Of a stretch of DNA of 64,000 nucleotides, positions 8,657 through 17,543 are shown one piece after another (the stretch's first letter is position 1; each line of letters begins with the position of its first letter). The position numbers and the translations under genes were made by a program. Below the pieces are notes generated by a model, which had not been told where the DNA came from, ran no database searches, and worked only from the letters and a program-made list of their open reading frames with translations. This DNA comes from Nonomuraea polychroma (GTDB taxonomy: Bacteria > Actinomycetota > Actinomycetes > Streptosporangiales > Streptosporangiaceae), in the NCBI RefSeq assembly GCF_004011505.1, contig NZ_SAUN01000001.1:2666001-2730000 (forward strand), given 5' to 3'.

Positions 8657-9463
8657 TCAGGAACGCGACGGCGGGGGACCCGCTGGATGCAGCCGCGACC
8701 GGACCGGGGGATGCCGGCCGAGTCGCCGGGACACACCCAGCCCGGAGGTGACGACCGCGGGGATCACGGTACGCAGGTCCACCGATCCGCTGCGGACGAC
8801 GACCGACAGCGCGGCGACCACCTCGCCGTCGGCGTCGATGATGCGGGTCGCCACCGAGTCCACCCCTGGGGTCGTCTCCTCGCGGACCACGGCGACGCCG
8901 GTCCTGCGGCACTCCTCCAGGGTGTCCTTGAGCCGCGCCGGCTCCGTGATGGTACGGGGCGTGTAGCGCGTCATGCCTTGCTCGATCACCCGATCCAGCA
9001 GGCCGGCGTCGGCGTGGGCGAGGAGCACCTTCCCGACACCGGAACTGTGCAAAGGCAGGGAGCCGCCGACGCGGGAGATGACACCGACCGCGTCCGCGGC
9101 GGACAGGCGCTCCACGATGACCGCTTCGGCGCCTTCGAGCACGGCGAGTTGCACGTGCTGGCGCAGGGTGGTGTGCAGGTCGTCCATGAACGGCAGAGCC
9201 ACCGTACGCAGCGGCACGGCCAGCGGCGCCAGCGCGCCCAGTTGCCACATGCGGACGCCCACGGTGAAACCGCCGTCCGGCGCCCGGTCCAGGGCCCCCG
9301 CCTCCACCAGGTGCAGCGCCAGACGGCGCACCGTGGCGTGCGGCATGCCGGTGCGGCGGGTGAGATCGGCGAGGGTGAGGCGGGAGTGCCCGGGTCGGAA
9401 GGCGAACAGGACGTCAAGCAACCGGGAGCTGACAGTGCGTCCGGGCTGGTTCATGGGCGGCAT
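8657..9463 (-). CDS. IclR-family transcriptional regulator
   Basis: A 268-residue protein. The N-terminal winged helix-turn-helix (LTLADLTRRTGMPHATVRRL, about residues 33-52) is followed by the IclR effector domain, with recognisable PLHSSGVGKVLLAHAD and GVDSVATRIIDADGEVVAAL segments. Members bind aromatic or sugar-acid ligands. I chose the ATG at 9463 because AGAAGG lies 6 bases before it; upstream in-frame starts lack this and run into the neighbour. It is divergent from a FAD monooxygenase, and a near-perfect 15-bp palindrome lies between them. The C-terminus is basic and Pro-rich. Confidence 0.88.
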   Translation of the reverse strand: MPPMNQPGRTVSSRLLDVLFAFRPGHSRLTLADLTRRTGMPHATVRRLALHLVEAGALDRAPDGGFTVGVRMWQLGALAPLAVPLRTVALPFMDDLHTTLRQHVQLAVLEGAEAVIVERLSAADAVGVISRVGGSLPLHSSGVGKVLLAHADAGLLDRVIEQGMTRYTPRTITEPARLKDTLEECRRTGVAVVREETTPGVDSVATRIIDADGEVVAALSVVVRSGSVDLRTVIPAVVTSGLGVSRRLGRHPPVRSRLHPAGPPPSRS

Positions 9464-9501
9464 GGGGGACCTTCTGCAGGGGCGGAAACCTAAGAAATGG
9501 C

Positions 9502-9516
9502 GTTCATTCAACGAAC
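9502..9516. promoter_or_regulatory. candidate IclR operator in divergent promoter region
   Basis: The sequence GTTCATTCAACGAAC has 7-base arms around one central base with one mismatch. It lies 38 bp from the IclR start and 74 bp from the monooxygenase start. IclR proteins usually bind 14-16 bp palindromes in such divergent regions. Confidence 0.5.
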
Positions 9517-9590
9517 ATAGCCGTTCCCTCTGCACGCCTTGCTGGTGATCATCAGAACCGCTCAACGTCCGGAAAGCAGAGGAGCCGCCG

Positions 9591-10826
9591 ATGCGCATGA
9601 ACGTGCCGCGTGATTCCCACGGCCCGCGGATCGCCGTCATCGGAGGCGGCATCGGCGGGCTCTCCGCAGCCGCCTTCCTGCGGCGGGCGGGGCTCACGGC
9701 GACGGTCTACGAGCAGGCCTCCGCACTCAAGGAAGTGGGGGCCGGTCTGGTGGTGGCTCCCAACGCCGCCCGGCTGCTGCGGCGGCTGGGCTTGACGGAC
9801 CGGCTGGTGCGTCACGCGGTGCCGCTGGAGTGGGGGTGGGAGTTCCGCCGCTGGGAGGACGGCAGAGTTCTGTCGGTGGAGCAGCTCACCGATGTCTGCG
9901 AGCGGCTCTACGGCGAACGTACCTACGTCGTCCACCGGGCGGACCTGCTCGACGCGGTCAAGTCGGCGGTGCCCGGCGCATGGCTGCGCCTGGGCGCGCG
10001 CTGCACGGCGGTCGAGCCGCTGCCGGACGGCGCGGTGCTGCATTTCGCCGACGGCAGCCGGGCGGAGGCCGATGTCGTCATCGGGGCCGACGGCGTGCAC
10101 TCGGTGGTGCGCGGCGTGGTCGCCGAGCCGGCGCCGCCGGAGTACTCCGGGCTCTGCGCGTTCCGGACGGTCGTGCCCGCCGACCGTGCGCCCGCCTTCG
10201 CCCGCCGCCACGCGCAGACACTGTGGCTCGGCCCCGGCCGGCACTTCGTGCACTATCCGATCAGCGGCGGGCGGGCGGTCAACGTCGTCGCGTTCGCCCC
10301 CGCCGGGGACTACACCGAGGAGTCGTGGAGCGCCATGTCCACGGTCGAGGAGTTCTCGGCCGAGTTCACCGGCTGGGACACGCGCGTGACCGACCTGATC
10401 AAGGCGGGCGGCACACCCGGCAGATGGGCACTTCTGGACCGGACGCCGCTGGAACGGTGGAGCAGGGGGAGGATCACGTTGCTCGGAGACGCGGCCCACC
10501 CGATGTTCCCCTTCTTCGGCCAAGGCGCGGCGCAGGCCATCGAGGACGCCGCCGCCCTGGCCGTCTGCCTGGCCGAGAATCTGGACGATCCCGAACGCGC
10601 GCTCAAACGCTACGAGTCGGCTCGGATCGAGCGCACGACCCGGCTTCAGCAGGTCAGCCACGCCCGAGGCCACGTCAATCACCTGCCGGACGGGCCGGAA
10701 CAGCAGGCCCGCGACGCCGCGCTGGCCGGCTCCGATCCATTGATCAGCAATGGCTGGATCTACGGGTACGACGCCGAATCAGCCGCGAGCGCGGCCGGCA
10801 AGCCTGTTCCAGGGCCCTCGTCGTGA
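9591..10826 (+). CDS. FAD-dependent aromatic monooxygenase (salicylate-hydroxylase-like)
   Basis: A 411-residue single-component flavoprotein. The GGGIGGLSAAAF dinucleotide-binding motif is at residues 18-29, the DG motif VIGADGVHSVVR near residue 165, and the GD motif RITLLGDAAHPMFPFFGQGA near 293. All three class A flavin monooxygenase signatures are present. Such enzymes hydroxylate aromatic acids using NAD(P)H and oxygen. The start is fixed by GAGGAG 7 bases before the ATG. It is divergent from the IclR regulator, which probably controls it in response to an aromatic substrate. No ring-cleavage gene is nearby, so the pathway is incomplete here. Confidence 0.87.
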   Translation: MRMNVPRDSHGPRIAVIGGGIGGLSAAAFLRRAGLTATVYEQASALKEVGAGLVVAPNAARLLRRLGLTDRLVRHAVPLEWGWEFRRWEDGRVLSVEQLTDVCERLYGERTYVVHRADLLDAVKSAVPGAWLRLGARCTAVEPLPDGAVLHFADGSRAEADVVIGADGVHSVVRGVVAEPAPPEYSGLCAFRTVVPADRAPAFARRHAQTLWLGPGRHFVHYPISGGRAVNVVAFAPAGDYTEESWSAMSTVEEFSAEFTGWDTRVTDLIKAGGTPGRWALLDRTPLERWSRGRITLLGDAAHPMFPFFGQGAAQAIEDAAALAVCLAENLDDPERALKRYESARIERTTRLQQVSHARGHVNHLPDGPEQQARDAALAGSDPLISNGWIYGYDAESAASAAGKPVPGPSS

Positions 10827-10977
10827 CGCGCTCCTTCACCGAATCTCTCCGAGGAAGCCCGACCTTCAGCGGAAAGGACGGGGAGGGTCAACCCTCGCCC
10901 GGTCACCCGCGACGCCGTCGAAACGCTGCTCCGAGCGGCCTGGGCCGGCACGCCGCCACCCCCTCTCGCACAGGCGC

Positions 10978-12651
10978 TCATGACGGGCAGGGGGCGTTCC
11001 CGGTGGAGAAGCGGAAGGCCGTGCGTGCGGGGGCGCCCACCAGGTTGTCCCAGAATCGGCGCGGGGTCAGCGGGGCCCTCGTCGCTTCCAGCAGATCACG
11101 GAACCGGCCGGTGGCCAGCTCGCTCCTGATCCGCGTCACCTCGGCCTGAAGCCGCGCGTCCGGCAGCGAAGTTCCGGGAGCCATGTAGTCGGCCAGGACG
11201 TACGCGGCGGGAAGCGGCTTCTCGTGCCCCACTCGCTGCCCGCACGCCAGCTCCATGTGGCTGCCGAGGGCGTTCGCCAGGCCGAGCTGGTCGACGACGA
11301 GGACGTCCAGCGGGAACGACGCTCCCAGCGTGCCCAGAACCTTGCCTGACACCGCCAGGCGTGCGGGCTGGTCGGTGCGGAGCGGCACCGTTCCCGGACC
11401 CGCGTCCGGCACATGCAGGCCGGTGGCGTTCCCGGTGCTCAGCGGGTTCGGACTGGAGCGGACGTAGGGCTCGGCGGTGACCGGATGCGGGTCCTGAGTC
11501 CGGAGCACGTAAAAGCCGCGCTCGTCCGCGATTCCGTCGGGCCCGACGGCGTGTTTGTACGGCACGTCGAGCGCCACCGCGCAGACCACGGCCCACAGTG
11601 TCACGGCCGTGCACGAGAGTGCGGTTACGGCATGCAGGGGGAGGACCATGGCAGGCAGCAAGACGAGAAGCAGCACCGGCAGCATCATCCGCCCGTGCAT
11701 GAAGTCGCCGCCGACGCGCAGGACGTAGAGCAGCATCAGAATCCCCGCTATGAGCGGGGCCAGCGAGACGATGAGCTTCCGGCGCGTGCGGAGGGCCCAC
11801 AGCGCCAGCGGGATGACCGCGAGCAGGGGGCCGATCAGCTGATAGGTCAGCACGGTGTCGCCGGCATAGAGGAGACCACGTGCCCACCGGCTCTCGCCGG
11901 CCTCTTTGGCGAGGGCGGTGTTGGGCACGAGAAGCCCGTAGTAGCCCATGCGGAAGATTTGATAGGCGGCCGGCAGCGCTATGGACATAGCGAACCAGCG
12001 GGCGGCGGGCCACCATCCCGGCCACCGCAGGACGAGCAGCGCGCCGAAGAATGTCGGGTAGACGAGGGCCAACTCCGGCCGGACGAGAGGCGCCAGACCG
12101 AGGACGAACACCAGGGGCAGCACCGGCCCGTCGGAAGCCGCCCGGACCAGCAGCCACCACGACAAACCTATCCACAGAAATGCCAACCCGGTCTCCAGGC
12201 CGGAGGTCGCGAATTCCCAGAACGGCGGCAACGCGAGGACGACCAGGACTCCCGCCGGCAGGAACCACCGCGAGCCGCCATGCAGGTGCATGGCGCCGAG
12301 CATGGCGAACGTCACGGCGCCGACCGTGCACATCAGGCCGAGCAGCACCGAGACGTAGGCCACGTCCCCCCGCGTCAACCAGGAGACCACCGTGATCAGA
12401 TAGGTCCAAGCGGTGCTGGTGTTGGCCTCGACGCGCTCACCGATGTTGAAGACCGGCCCGTTCCCCGCAAGCAGCTGCTCGACGGTCCGCACAGCGATCA
12501 GGCCGTCGTCGCTGATCCACCGGTTCTGCCACCCGGCGAAGGCCATCACGGCCGCGGCCACCACCGTGATCATCCGGTTCCATGTCGGTGCCCACAGTGG
12601 TGAGCGCGTGGCAGCGGAAGGGGGGCGATCGGCGAAGGTGAGCGAGAGCAC
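10978..12651 (-). CDS. AftB-like membrane arabinofuranosyltransferase (GT-C fold)
   Basis: A 557-residue protein with 9-11 membrane helices in the N-terminal 400 residues and a soluble C-terminal domain. Early in the protein, WISDDGLIAVRTVEQLLAGN carries the Asp-Asp pair that GT-C glycosyltransferases place in the first outside loop, followed by GPVFNIGERVEANTSTAW. This block is shared with mycobacterial AftB and the related motility protein ZomB, as I recall them. These enzymes transfer arabinofuranose from decaprenyl-phospho-arabinose to a wall polymer. The GTG start at 12651 has AAGGAG 6 bases before it; the in-frame ATG at 12678 lies upstream of this signal. The acceptor is unknown. Confidence 0.75.
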   Translation of the reverse strand: MLSLTFADRPPSAATRSPLWAPTWNRMITVVAAAVMAFAGWQNRWISDDGLIAVRTVEQLLAGNGPVFNIGERVEANTSTAWTYLITVVSWLTRGDVAYVSVLLGLMCTVGAVTFAMLGAMHLHGGSRWFLPAGVLVVLALPPFWEFATSGLETGLAFLWIGLSWWLLVRAASDGPVLPLVFVLGLAPLVRPELALVYPTFFGALLVLRWPGWWPAARWFAMSIALPAAYQIFRMGYYGLLVPNTALAKEAGESRWARGLLYAGDTVLTYQLIGPLLAVIPLALWALRTRRKLIVSLAPLIAGILMLLYVLRVGGDFMHGRMMLPVLLLVLLPAMVLPLHAVTALSCTAVTLWAVVCAVALDVPYKHAVGPDGIADERGFYVLRTQDPHPVTAEPYVRSSPNPLSTGNATGLHVPDAGPGTVPLRTDQPARLAVSGKVLGTLGASFPLDVLVVDQLGLANALGSHMELACGQRVGHEKPLPAAYVLADYMAPGTSLPDARLQAEVTRIRSELATGRFRDLLEATRAPLTPRRFWDNLVGAPARTAFRFSTGNAPCPS

Positions 12652-12797
12652 GGGATTCTCCTTAATGATGCATCGCATTCACCACGGTGAACCGGCCCCG
12701 CTGTGATGGAGACCTTGGTATGCCCGAGTTTGGCTGGTTTTGAGGGTAGTGGATCCCTTCGTACTCCTCCGGTGCCAGGCAGGTGCGTGGTCGCGCT

Positions 12798-12834
12798 GTG
12801 CCGAGGTCTCCGTTCCGATGGAGGACCTCGGCAC
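12798..12834. terminator. hairpin terminator after the 12841-14397 gene
   Basis: An 11-bp perfect stem (GTGCCGAGGTC with GACCTCGGCAC), extended by TCC/GGA after a one-base bulge, begins 7 bases past the stop of the minus-strand gene ending at 12841. No T-run follows. Confidence 0.65.
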
Positions 12835-12840
12835 CGTCGG

Positions 12841-14397
12841 TCACGTCAGGCCGGCCACGACGGTTTTGGCCAGCTTCGCCACGGCCTGCTGCGCGGCGGA
12901 GGGTTCGAAGACCGGCTTCTGGTAATCATCGGCGGCGATGATGCCGCCGCCGGTCGTCGTACCTCTGAAGGTGAGCTCGACCGTCCGGTCGCCCAAGAGC
13001 ACCTTGACCAGGACCTCCTGCATGGGCTCCTTGTCCGGGCTGTCCGGCCTGGTGGTGGTGGAGATCACGGCGAACGCCTTCTCGCCGAGTCCGGAGAGTT
13101 CCCGGCGGGGCTCATAGGCGGTGTGGATATTGTTGTCGCCGATGCCACCCTTGGCGTGGTAGCGGTCGAACTTCTGAGCATCTCGGTGGAACTGGAACTT
13201 CGACCCGCTGTCGCCGCCGCCCCAGTCGACCACGTGGATGCGCAGCTCGCCGCCACGAGCGGTGTACTCCTCCCCGGGCTTGTGCGGAACCTTCTCGCGG
13301 ACGCTCCATGCGCAGGTGGTCTGCTTGATCCTGCCGTCGTTGCCGGCGACGGACGGGCCTTCAGCGGTGGGGAAGAACGCCGACTCGATGTGTTCGGCAG
13401 TGAGGATCGCGCACGGTCCGGTGAGTTTCACCTTGCCGGCGTCCTTGGCCATTTCCGCCGTGATGCGCTCGGCGACCTTGCCGGCCGCGGCCCGCACCTC
13501 GTCGCCGGAGGGGTATTTGTTCCCGGTCCGGTTGCTGCCGACGTACTCGACTGTGATCAGCCAGGGCCCCTGCCGGACGAACACGGCGGCCCTGAGGCCG
13601 CTGTGCCCGATCGAGCTCTGGCTGTACGACTCGTCGCCGTACTTCAGCCCGACGAGCGGGCCGAACGCCGAACCGGAGGTCCTCCCATCGATCCGCTTGC
13701 CGTCCCGGACGTTGACCCGCCGCTCGTGGGTCTTCTTGTCGCTGCCGAACTGCTCTTTGGCGTACTCGACCGCGTTCTGCCTGTCACGGCTCTGGGCTTT
13801 CACCGAGATGCTCAGCATGCGATGGCCGATGACGCCGTTGCCGACGTCCATCTTGCTGTTGTGCCAGGAGCAGGCGGCCCGCTTCTCGGTTTCGGTGGCG
13901 GCTGATGTGGAGGCATCCTTCCCGCCGTACCTGCCGTCGGTCACCAGGCTCTTGCGGAGGCTGTCCGGTACGGCGGCGCAGAGCTGGTCGCCGGTGATCG
14001 GCCGCAATTTCACCGCCTCGGCCGCCGGCGACGGCGACCGGAGCGGATCGCGCTGGTCCAGGGTGAGACGCGAGGACGATGCGGGTTCGCCGCCACCTGG
14101 GCGGAGGAGGATCCAGGCCCCGGCCAGTCCGGCGATCACGACGACGCAGAGCACGACGACGATGACGGCGATCAGCGGCCCCTTCCCACCGCCGCGGCGG
14201 CGCTGGGGAGGCGGCCACTGCCCGCCGGGGCCACCGGGTCCAGGCCATCCCGGCGCCGGTCCCCCCGGCGGGACGGCCGGAAGGCCTCCGGAATGCCGGC
14301 CCGGCCCTCCCGGCCATCCCGGTGTTCCGGTCGCAGTGGGGCCCTGCGGATGCCGGCCGGGGACCGGACCCGGGGATGGCGGGAATGGTGTGGACAA
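12841..14397 (-). CDS. membrane-anchored hypothetical protein with DUF3558-like extracytoplasmic domains
   Basis: A 518-residue protein. Residues 1-74 are Pro/Gly-rich and probably cytoplasmic, residues 75-98 form one membrane helix (GPLIAVIVVVLCVVVIAGLA), and the rest lies outside. The outside part reads as two related domains, each with a CA-type Cys near its start and a later Cys-x-Trp: DQLCAAVPDSL with AACSWHNS, and GPCAILTAEHI with TTCAWSVR. This Cys pairing resembles DUF3558, a family of lipoproteins and membrane proteins in actinobacteria. I do not know the function. A terminator-like hairpin follows the gene. Confidence 0.65.
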   Translation of the reverse strand: MSTPFPPSPGPVPGRHPQGPTATGTPGWPGGPGRHSGGLPAVPPGGPAPGWPGPGGPGGQWPPPQRRRGGGKGPLIAVIVVVLCVVVIAGLAGAWILLRPGGGEPASSSRLTLDQRDPLRSPSPAAEAVKLRPITGDQLCAAVPDSLRKSLVTDGRYGGKDASTSAATETEKRAACSWHNSKMDVGNGVIGHRMLSISVKAQSRDRQNAVEYAKEQFGSDKKTHERRVNVRDGKRIDGRTSGSAFGPLVGLKYGDESYSQSSIGHSGLRAAVFVRQGPWLITVEYVGSNRTGNKYPSGDEVRAAAGKVAERITAEMAKDAGKVKLTGPCAILTAEHIESAFFPTAEGPSVAGNDGRIKQTTCAWSVREKVPHKPGEEYTARGGELRIHVVDWGGGDSGSKFQFHRDAQKFDRYHAKGGIGDNNIHTAYEPRRELSGLGEKAFAVISTTTRPDSPDKEPMQEVLVKVLLGDRTVELTFRGTTTGGGIIAADDYQKPVFEPSAAQQAVAKLAKTVVAGLT

Positions 14398-14626
14398 CGT
14401 CGACCTCTCGAACGGACCAGCGATTGTCAGGCGGAACCCCCGTGCGCGCGGGCTCGTTCTCGAGCGAGCGGAAAACGCGCGGGACCGTGCTCGGCGATGC
14501 CGATGCCGATGCCGCCTGCGCCTGTATCACGGCTGGTCACCAGCCTACGGACGGCGGGAAAGGGGACGTGTCCGGTGAACGCCTGACAACGAGGTCACGG
14601 TTCGATCGAGTCGGGCGCGGATTCGG

Positions 14627-15100
14627 TCACCCGGAACGCTCGCTCGACTCGACGAGCCGGGCGAGGTTGTCCAGTGCCATGCGCGTGCCCAGCTCGTTGT
14701 CGGCGGCGGGCACAGTGTCGGGAATGCCTTCATGCAGGATGCTGACCTCGGTGCCGCCGCCGTCCGCATCGGTGAGCGTGGTCGTCATCGTCATCATGCC
14801 GCGGAGCGCGGGATCCGCCGTCTCGAACTCGAACACTTCGACCACCTGTTCGTCCGGCACGAGCTTCACGAAATGGCCGTGGTAGGTGTCGGTGTGAGGT
14901 GCCGACTTGCCGGTGCCGACCGGCGCGTCATAGGTGAGCGAGACGCGGAAGGCGCCTCCTTCGCGGGCATCGAATGCGTGCACATGGCTGCTCATACCGG
15001 CCGGCACCCGCCACTTCGCGATCGCATCCGCATCCAGCAGCGCTTGGTAGACGGCCGAACGCGAGGCATTCACGTGCCGGGAAACCTGCGTCGAGTACAT
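14627..15100 (-). CDS. SRPBCC / AHSA1-family protein
   Basis: A 157-residue protein of the START-like (Bet v1) fold. It opens with the typical RHVNASRSAVYQALLDADAI block and continues with WRVPAGMSSHVHAFDAREGG and a C-terminal amphipathic helix (LGTRMALDNLARLVES). The family includes the Hsp90 co-chaperone Aha1 domain and many small hydrophobic-ligand binders. Single-domain bacterial members rarely have known ligands. It is complete at the usual length of about 150 residues and stands alone. Confidence 0.85.
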   Translation of the reverse strand: MYSTQVSRHVNASRSAVYQALLDADAIAKWRVPAGMSSHVHAFDAREGGAFRVSLTYDAPVGTGKSAPHTDTYHGHFVKLVPDEQVVEVFEFETADPALRGMMTMTTTLTDADGGGTEVSILHEGIPDTVPAADNELGTRMALDNLARLVESSERSG

Positions 15101-15289
15101 GACGCGACCATAGCGGCCGGGGCACGGCAGGCGGGGCTCGATGGTGCGGGCGCTGCGGAATGCCTGCTTGACATGATGCGCACGCTTGTCGCGCCGGCGC
15201 CGCCGTGCAGTCGATCGTGGTCGTGCTGATCTCGCGCGTTAGGCTGCGTCACAGCGAGATCGCGAAACGGGCGGATTGCGAGGTGACGG

Positions 15290-16417
15290 TTGGCCGGGGA
15301 GGCGGCGCGGCTGTTGGTGCGCTTCGGCCGCCGGTACGCGGCCGCCGTGCGCCTGGCCACGCTGGCGCCGATCTGCGCGATCGCCCTGTTCCGTGCCCCA
15401 CCCGAGCACCTGGCGCCCACCGCGGCCGTGGTCGCCGTCGCGGCGGTGTGGACCTGCGGTTATGCGTGGTGGCTGCGGGCCGGACGGGGGACCGCGCCGG
15501 TCGCGCTCGACGTGGCCGTCCTGCTGGGGCTGGCCGCGAGCGTCTTCTGGACCGGCGCGATCGAGGACAGGAACACCGGGTGGCTGCGTCTGCTGATCAC
15601 CTTCGCCTGCGTGACGTGCCAGTGGCACACCTCGCCGCCGGTGGGCGGCACGGCGGCGGTGGTGGCCGGGGGCGGGGCGATGGCCTTCTACACGGCGGCG
15701 GGAGCGCTGGACGTGGACGCGACCCTGGTCACCGGGCAGATGTGGGCGGTGCCGGCGGCCGCGTTGTCCCGCGCGGCCTGGGTGCTCGTTCACCACGCCG
15801 CGGAAAAGGCCGACCGGATGGCGGCCGAGGCCGCGCGCGTACGCGGCGAGTCGCTGGTGGCCACTGCCGTCCGCACCGAAGAACGTGAGCTCGCCAACTC
15901 CCTGCACGACACCGCGGCCACGACCCTGCTGATGGTCGGCACCGGGCAGGTGCGCTCGGACGCGGACTGGCTGGCCCCGCAGGCCCGCCGCGACCTGGAC
16001 CGGCTGCGCTCCGACAGCGGGCGAGCGCCCCGCCGCGCCGACCTCGTCGACCTGCTGCGCGCCGACCTCGACGCGACGCATCTGACCGTGGAGTTCGACG
16101 CACCCGCGCGGCTGGTGCTCCCGTTCGAGATCGCCAGGGTCATCGCCGACGCGGCGGGGGAGGCCCTCACCAACGTACGCCGCCACGCCGGCACCACGCG
16201 GGCGGCCGTCCGGCTGAGCGGGGACACCCGCGCGCTGCGGCTCGACATCGCCGACCAGGGGAAGGGTTTCTCGCCCGCGGACGTGCCGGACACCCGGCGC
16301 GGCCTGCGCGAGTCCGTACGCGGCAGGATGAGCCGCGTCGGCGGCACGGCCACGATCACCTCCGCCGAGGGCGAGGGCACCCTCGTCCGGCTGGAATGGC
16401 GGGCCGGCGATGAGTGA
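15290..16417 (+). CDS. membrane sensor histidine kinase (NarL/DesK type)
   Basis: A 375-residue kinase. Residues 10-165 contain five or six membrane helices. The dimerisation box ERELANSLHDTAATTLLMV holds the probable phospho-acceptor His206. The HATPase domain has the N box EALTNVRRHAGTT, the G1 box DIADQGKGF and a glycine-rich RVGGTATITSAEGEG stretch, so it should be catalytically competent. The start is a TTG preceded by GAGG, and a later GTG is possible. The next gene starts 8 bases before its stop, and a LuxR-type response regulator follows, making a three-gene signalling operon. The stimulus is unknown. Confidence 0.85.
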   Translation: MAGEAARLLVRFGRRYAAAVRLATLAPICAIALFRAPPEHLAPTAAVVAVAAVWTCGYAWWLRAGRGTAPVALDVAVLLGLAASVFWTGAIEDRNTGWLRLLITFACVTCQWHTSPPVGGTAAVVAGGGAMAFYTAAGALDVDATLVTGQMWAVPAAALSRAAWVLVHHAAEKADRMAAEAARVRGESLVATAVRTEERELANSLHDTAATTLLMVGTGQVRSDADWLAPQARRDLDRLRSDSGRAPRRADLVDLLRADLDATHLTVEFDAPARLVLPFEIARVIADAAGEALTNVRRHAGTTRAAVRLSGDTRALRLDIADQGKGFSPADVPDTRRGLRESVRGRMSRVGGTATITSAEGEGTLVRLEWRAGDE

Positions 16418-17543
16418 CGGCGTCGAGGAGCGGACGCGCACGCAGTTACGGCACGGCCTGCGGATCGCGACCCTGCTCGTCGCCGGGGCGATCGTGCTGG
16501 GGCTCGGGCAGGCCAACATGCTGCGGCACCTGGACGCCTACGAGCCGGCTCTCGCGCAGGTGGCCGCCCTCGCGGCGCTGGGCGCCGTGCTCGCGGGCGA
16601 GGCCGTGCTGCTCGTGCGGCGGCGGTCGTGGGGGCGGCTGCGCTGGGCCGCCATCGCGGTCGTGCTGGCCGCGTCCGCGCTGTCGTACGCGACGCTGCCG
16701 GACGGGCGAACGTCGACCGGTGTGGACTGGCTCTTCGGCGCCGCCAACTGGGCGGGTCTCGTCGTGCTGCTGGACCGTCCGCTGCGGACCTCGGCCGCGT
16801 TCCTGCTCGCCCACGAGGTCATGGCCCTGCTGCATCTGGTGCTGTTCGACGAGCCCAGCCGGGGGGCGCTGGCCAGGTTCGCCACAGGCTCGGTGACGGT
16901 GATCGGCTTTCCCCTGTGCGTGGCTGTGGCGGCCGCCATCCTGCGCAGTCTCAGCGCGGCGGCGGAGGCCTCGCGCAGGGAGATCGAGCAGGTACGCGTC
17001 GCCGAGGCCGTCGCAGCCGAGTCGCACCGGCGCAGGCAGCAGAGGTTCGCCGAGTTGTCGGCGACCACGATTCCGCTGCTGGAGGGGCTTGCCGACGGCT
17101 CGCTCCGCCCTGAGGAGCCGGTGGTCCAGCGCCGCTGCGCCATCGAGGCGGCCCGGATGCGGCGGCTGTTCGCCGAGTCCGACACCGTCACGAACCCCCT
17201 GCTGCACGAGCTACGCCACTGCATCGACGTGGCGGACCGCAAAGGCGTCGTGGTGGAGCTGGACGCGCGTGGCCACTGGCCCGCACTGCCCGTGGCCGTT
17301 CGACGCGATCTCACCGAGGCCGTGCTCATCGTGCTGGCCACCGCCGCCTCCCGGGCGCGGGTCACCGTCGTGGGCAGTGCGGACCTGGTGTCGGTCAGCG
17401 CGGTCGCGGACTGCGGCGAGGTGGACGTGCCGAGCCCGGCGACACCCGGCGTACGGGTCGAGACATTGACGTACGACGACACGGTCTGGATGGAGGTCCG
17501 ATGGCAGCCGACTCCGCACCCGGCTCCGCAGCCGACGAGCTGA
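16410..17543 (+). CDS. membrane pseudokinase-like partner of the two-component system
   Basis: A 377-residue protein with the same layout as the kinase before it. Residues 15-180 hold about six membrane helices, followed by a charged helix (SLSAAAEASRREIEQVRVAE) where the dimerisation helix would be, and a C-terminal domain. That domain ends with VSVSAVADCGEVDVPS and VETLTYDDTVWMEVRWQP, resembling the strands of a HATPase fold. I find no N box, no D-x-G-x-G box and no LHD motif, so ATP binding and autophosphorylation are doubtful. It overlaps the kinase by 8 bases and the response regulator by 43. It may sense signal or form a heterodimer with the kinase; this is inference. Confidence 0.65.
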   Translation: MSDGVEERTRTQLRHGLRIATLLVAGAIVLGLGQANMLRHLDAYEPALAQVAALAALGAVLAGEAVLLVRRRSWGRLRWAAIAVVLAASALSYATLPDGRTSTGVDWLFGAANWAGLVVLLDRPLRTSAAFLLAHEVMALLHLVLFDEPSRGALARFATGSVTVIGFPLCVAVAAAILRSLSAAAEASRREIEQVRVAEAVAAESHRRRQQRFAELSATTIPLLEGLADGSLRPEEPVVQRRCAIEAARMRRLFAESDTVTNPLLHELRHCIDVADRKGVVVELDARGHWPALPVAVRRDLTEAVLIVLATAASRARVTVVGSADLVSVSAVADCGEVDVPSPATPGVRVETLTYDDTVWMEVRWQPTPHPAPQPTS

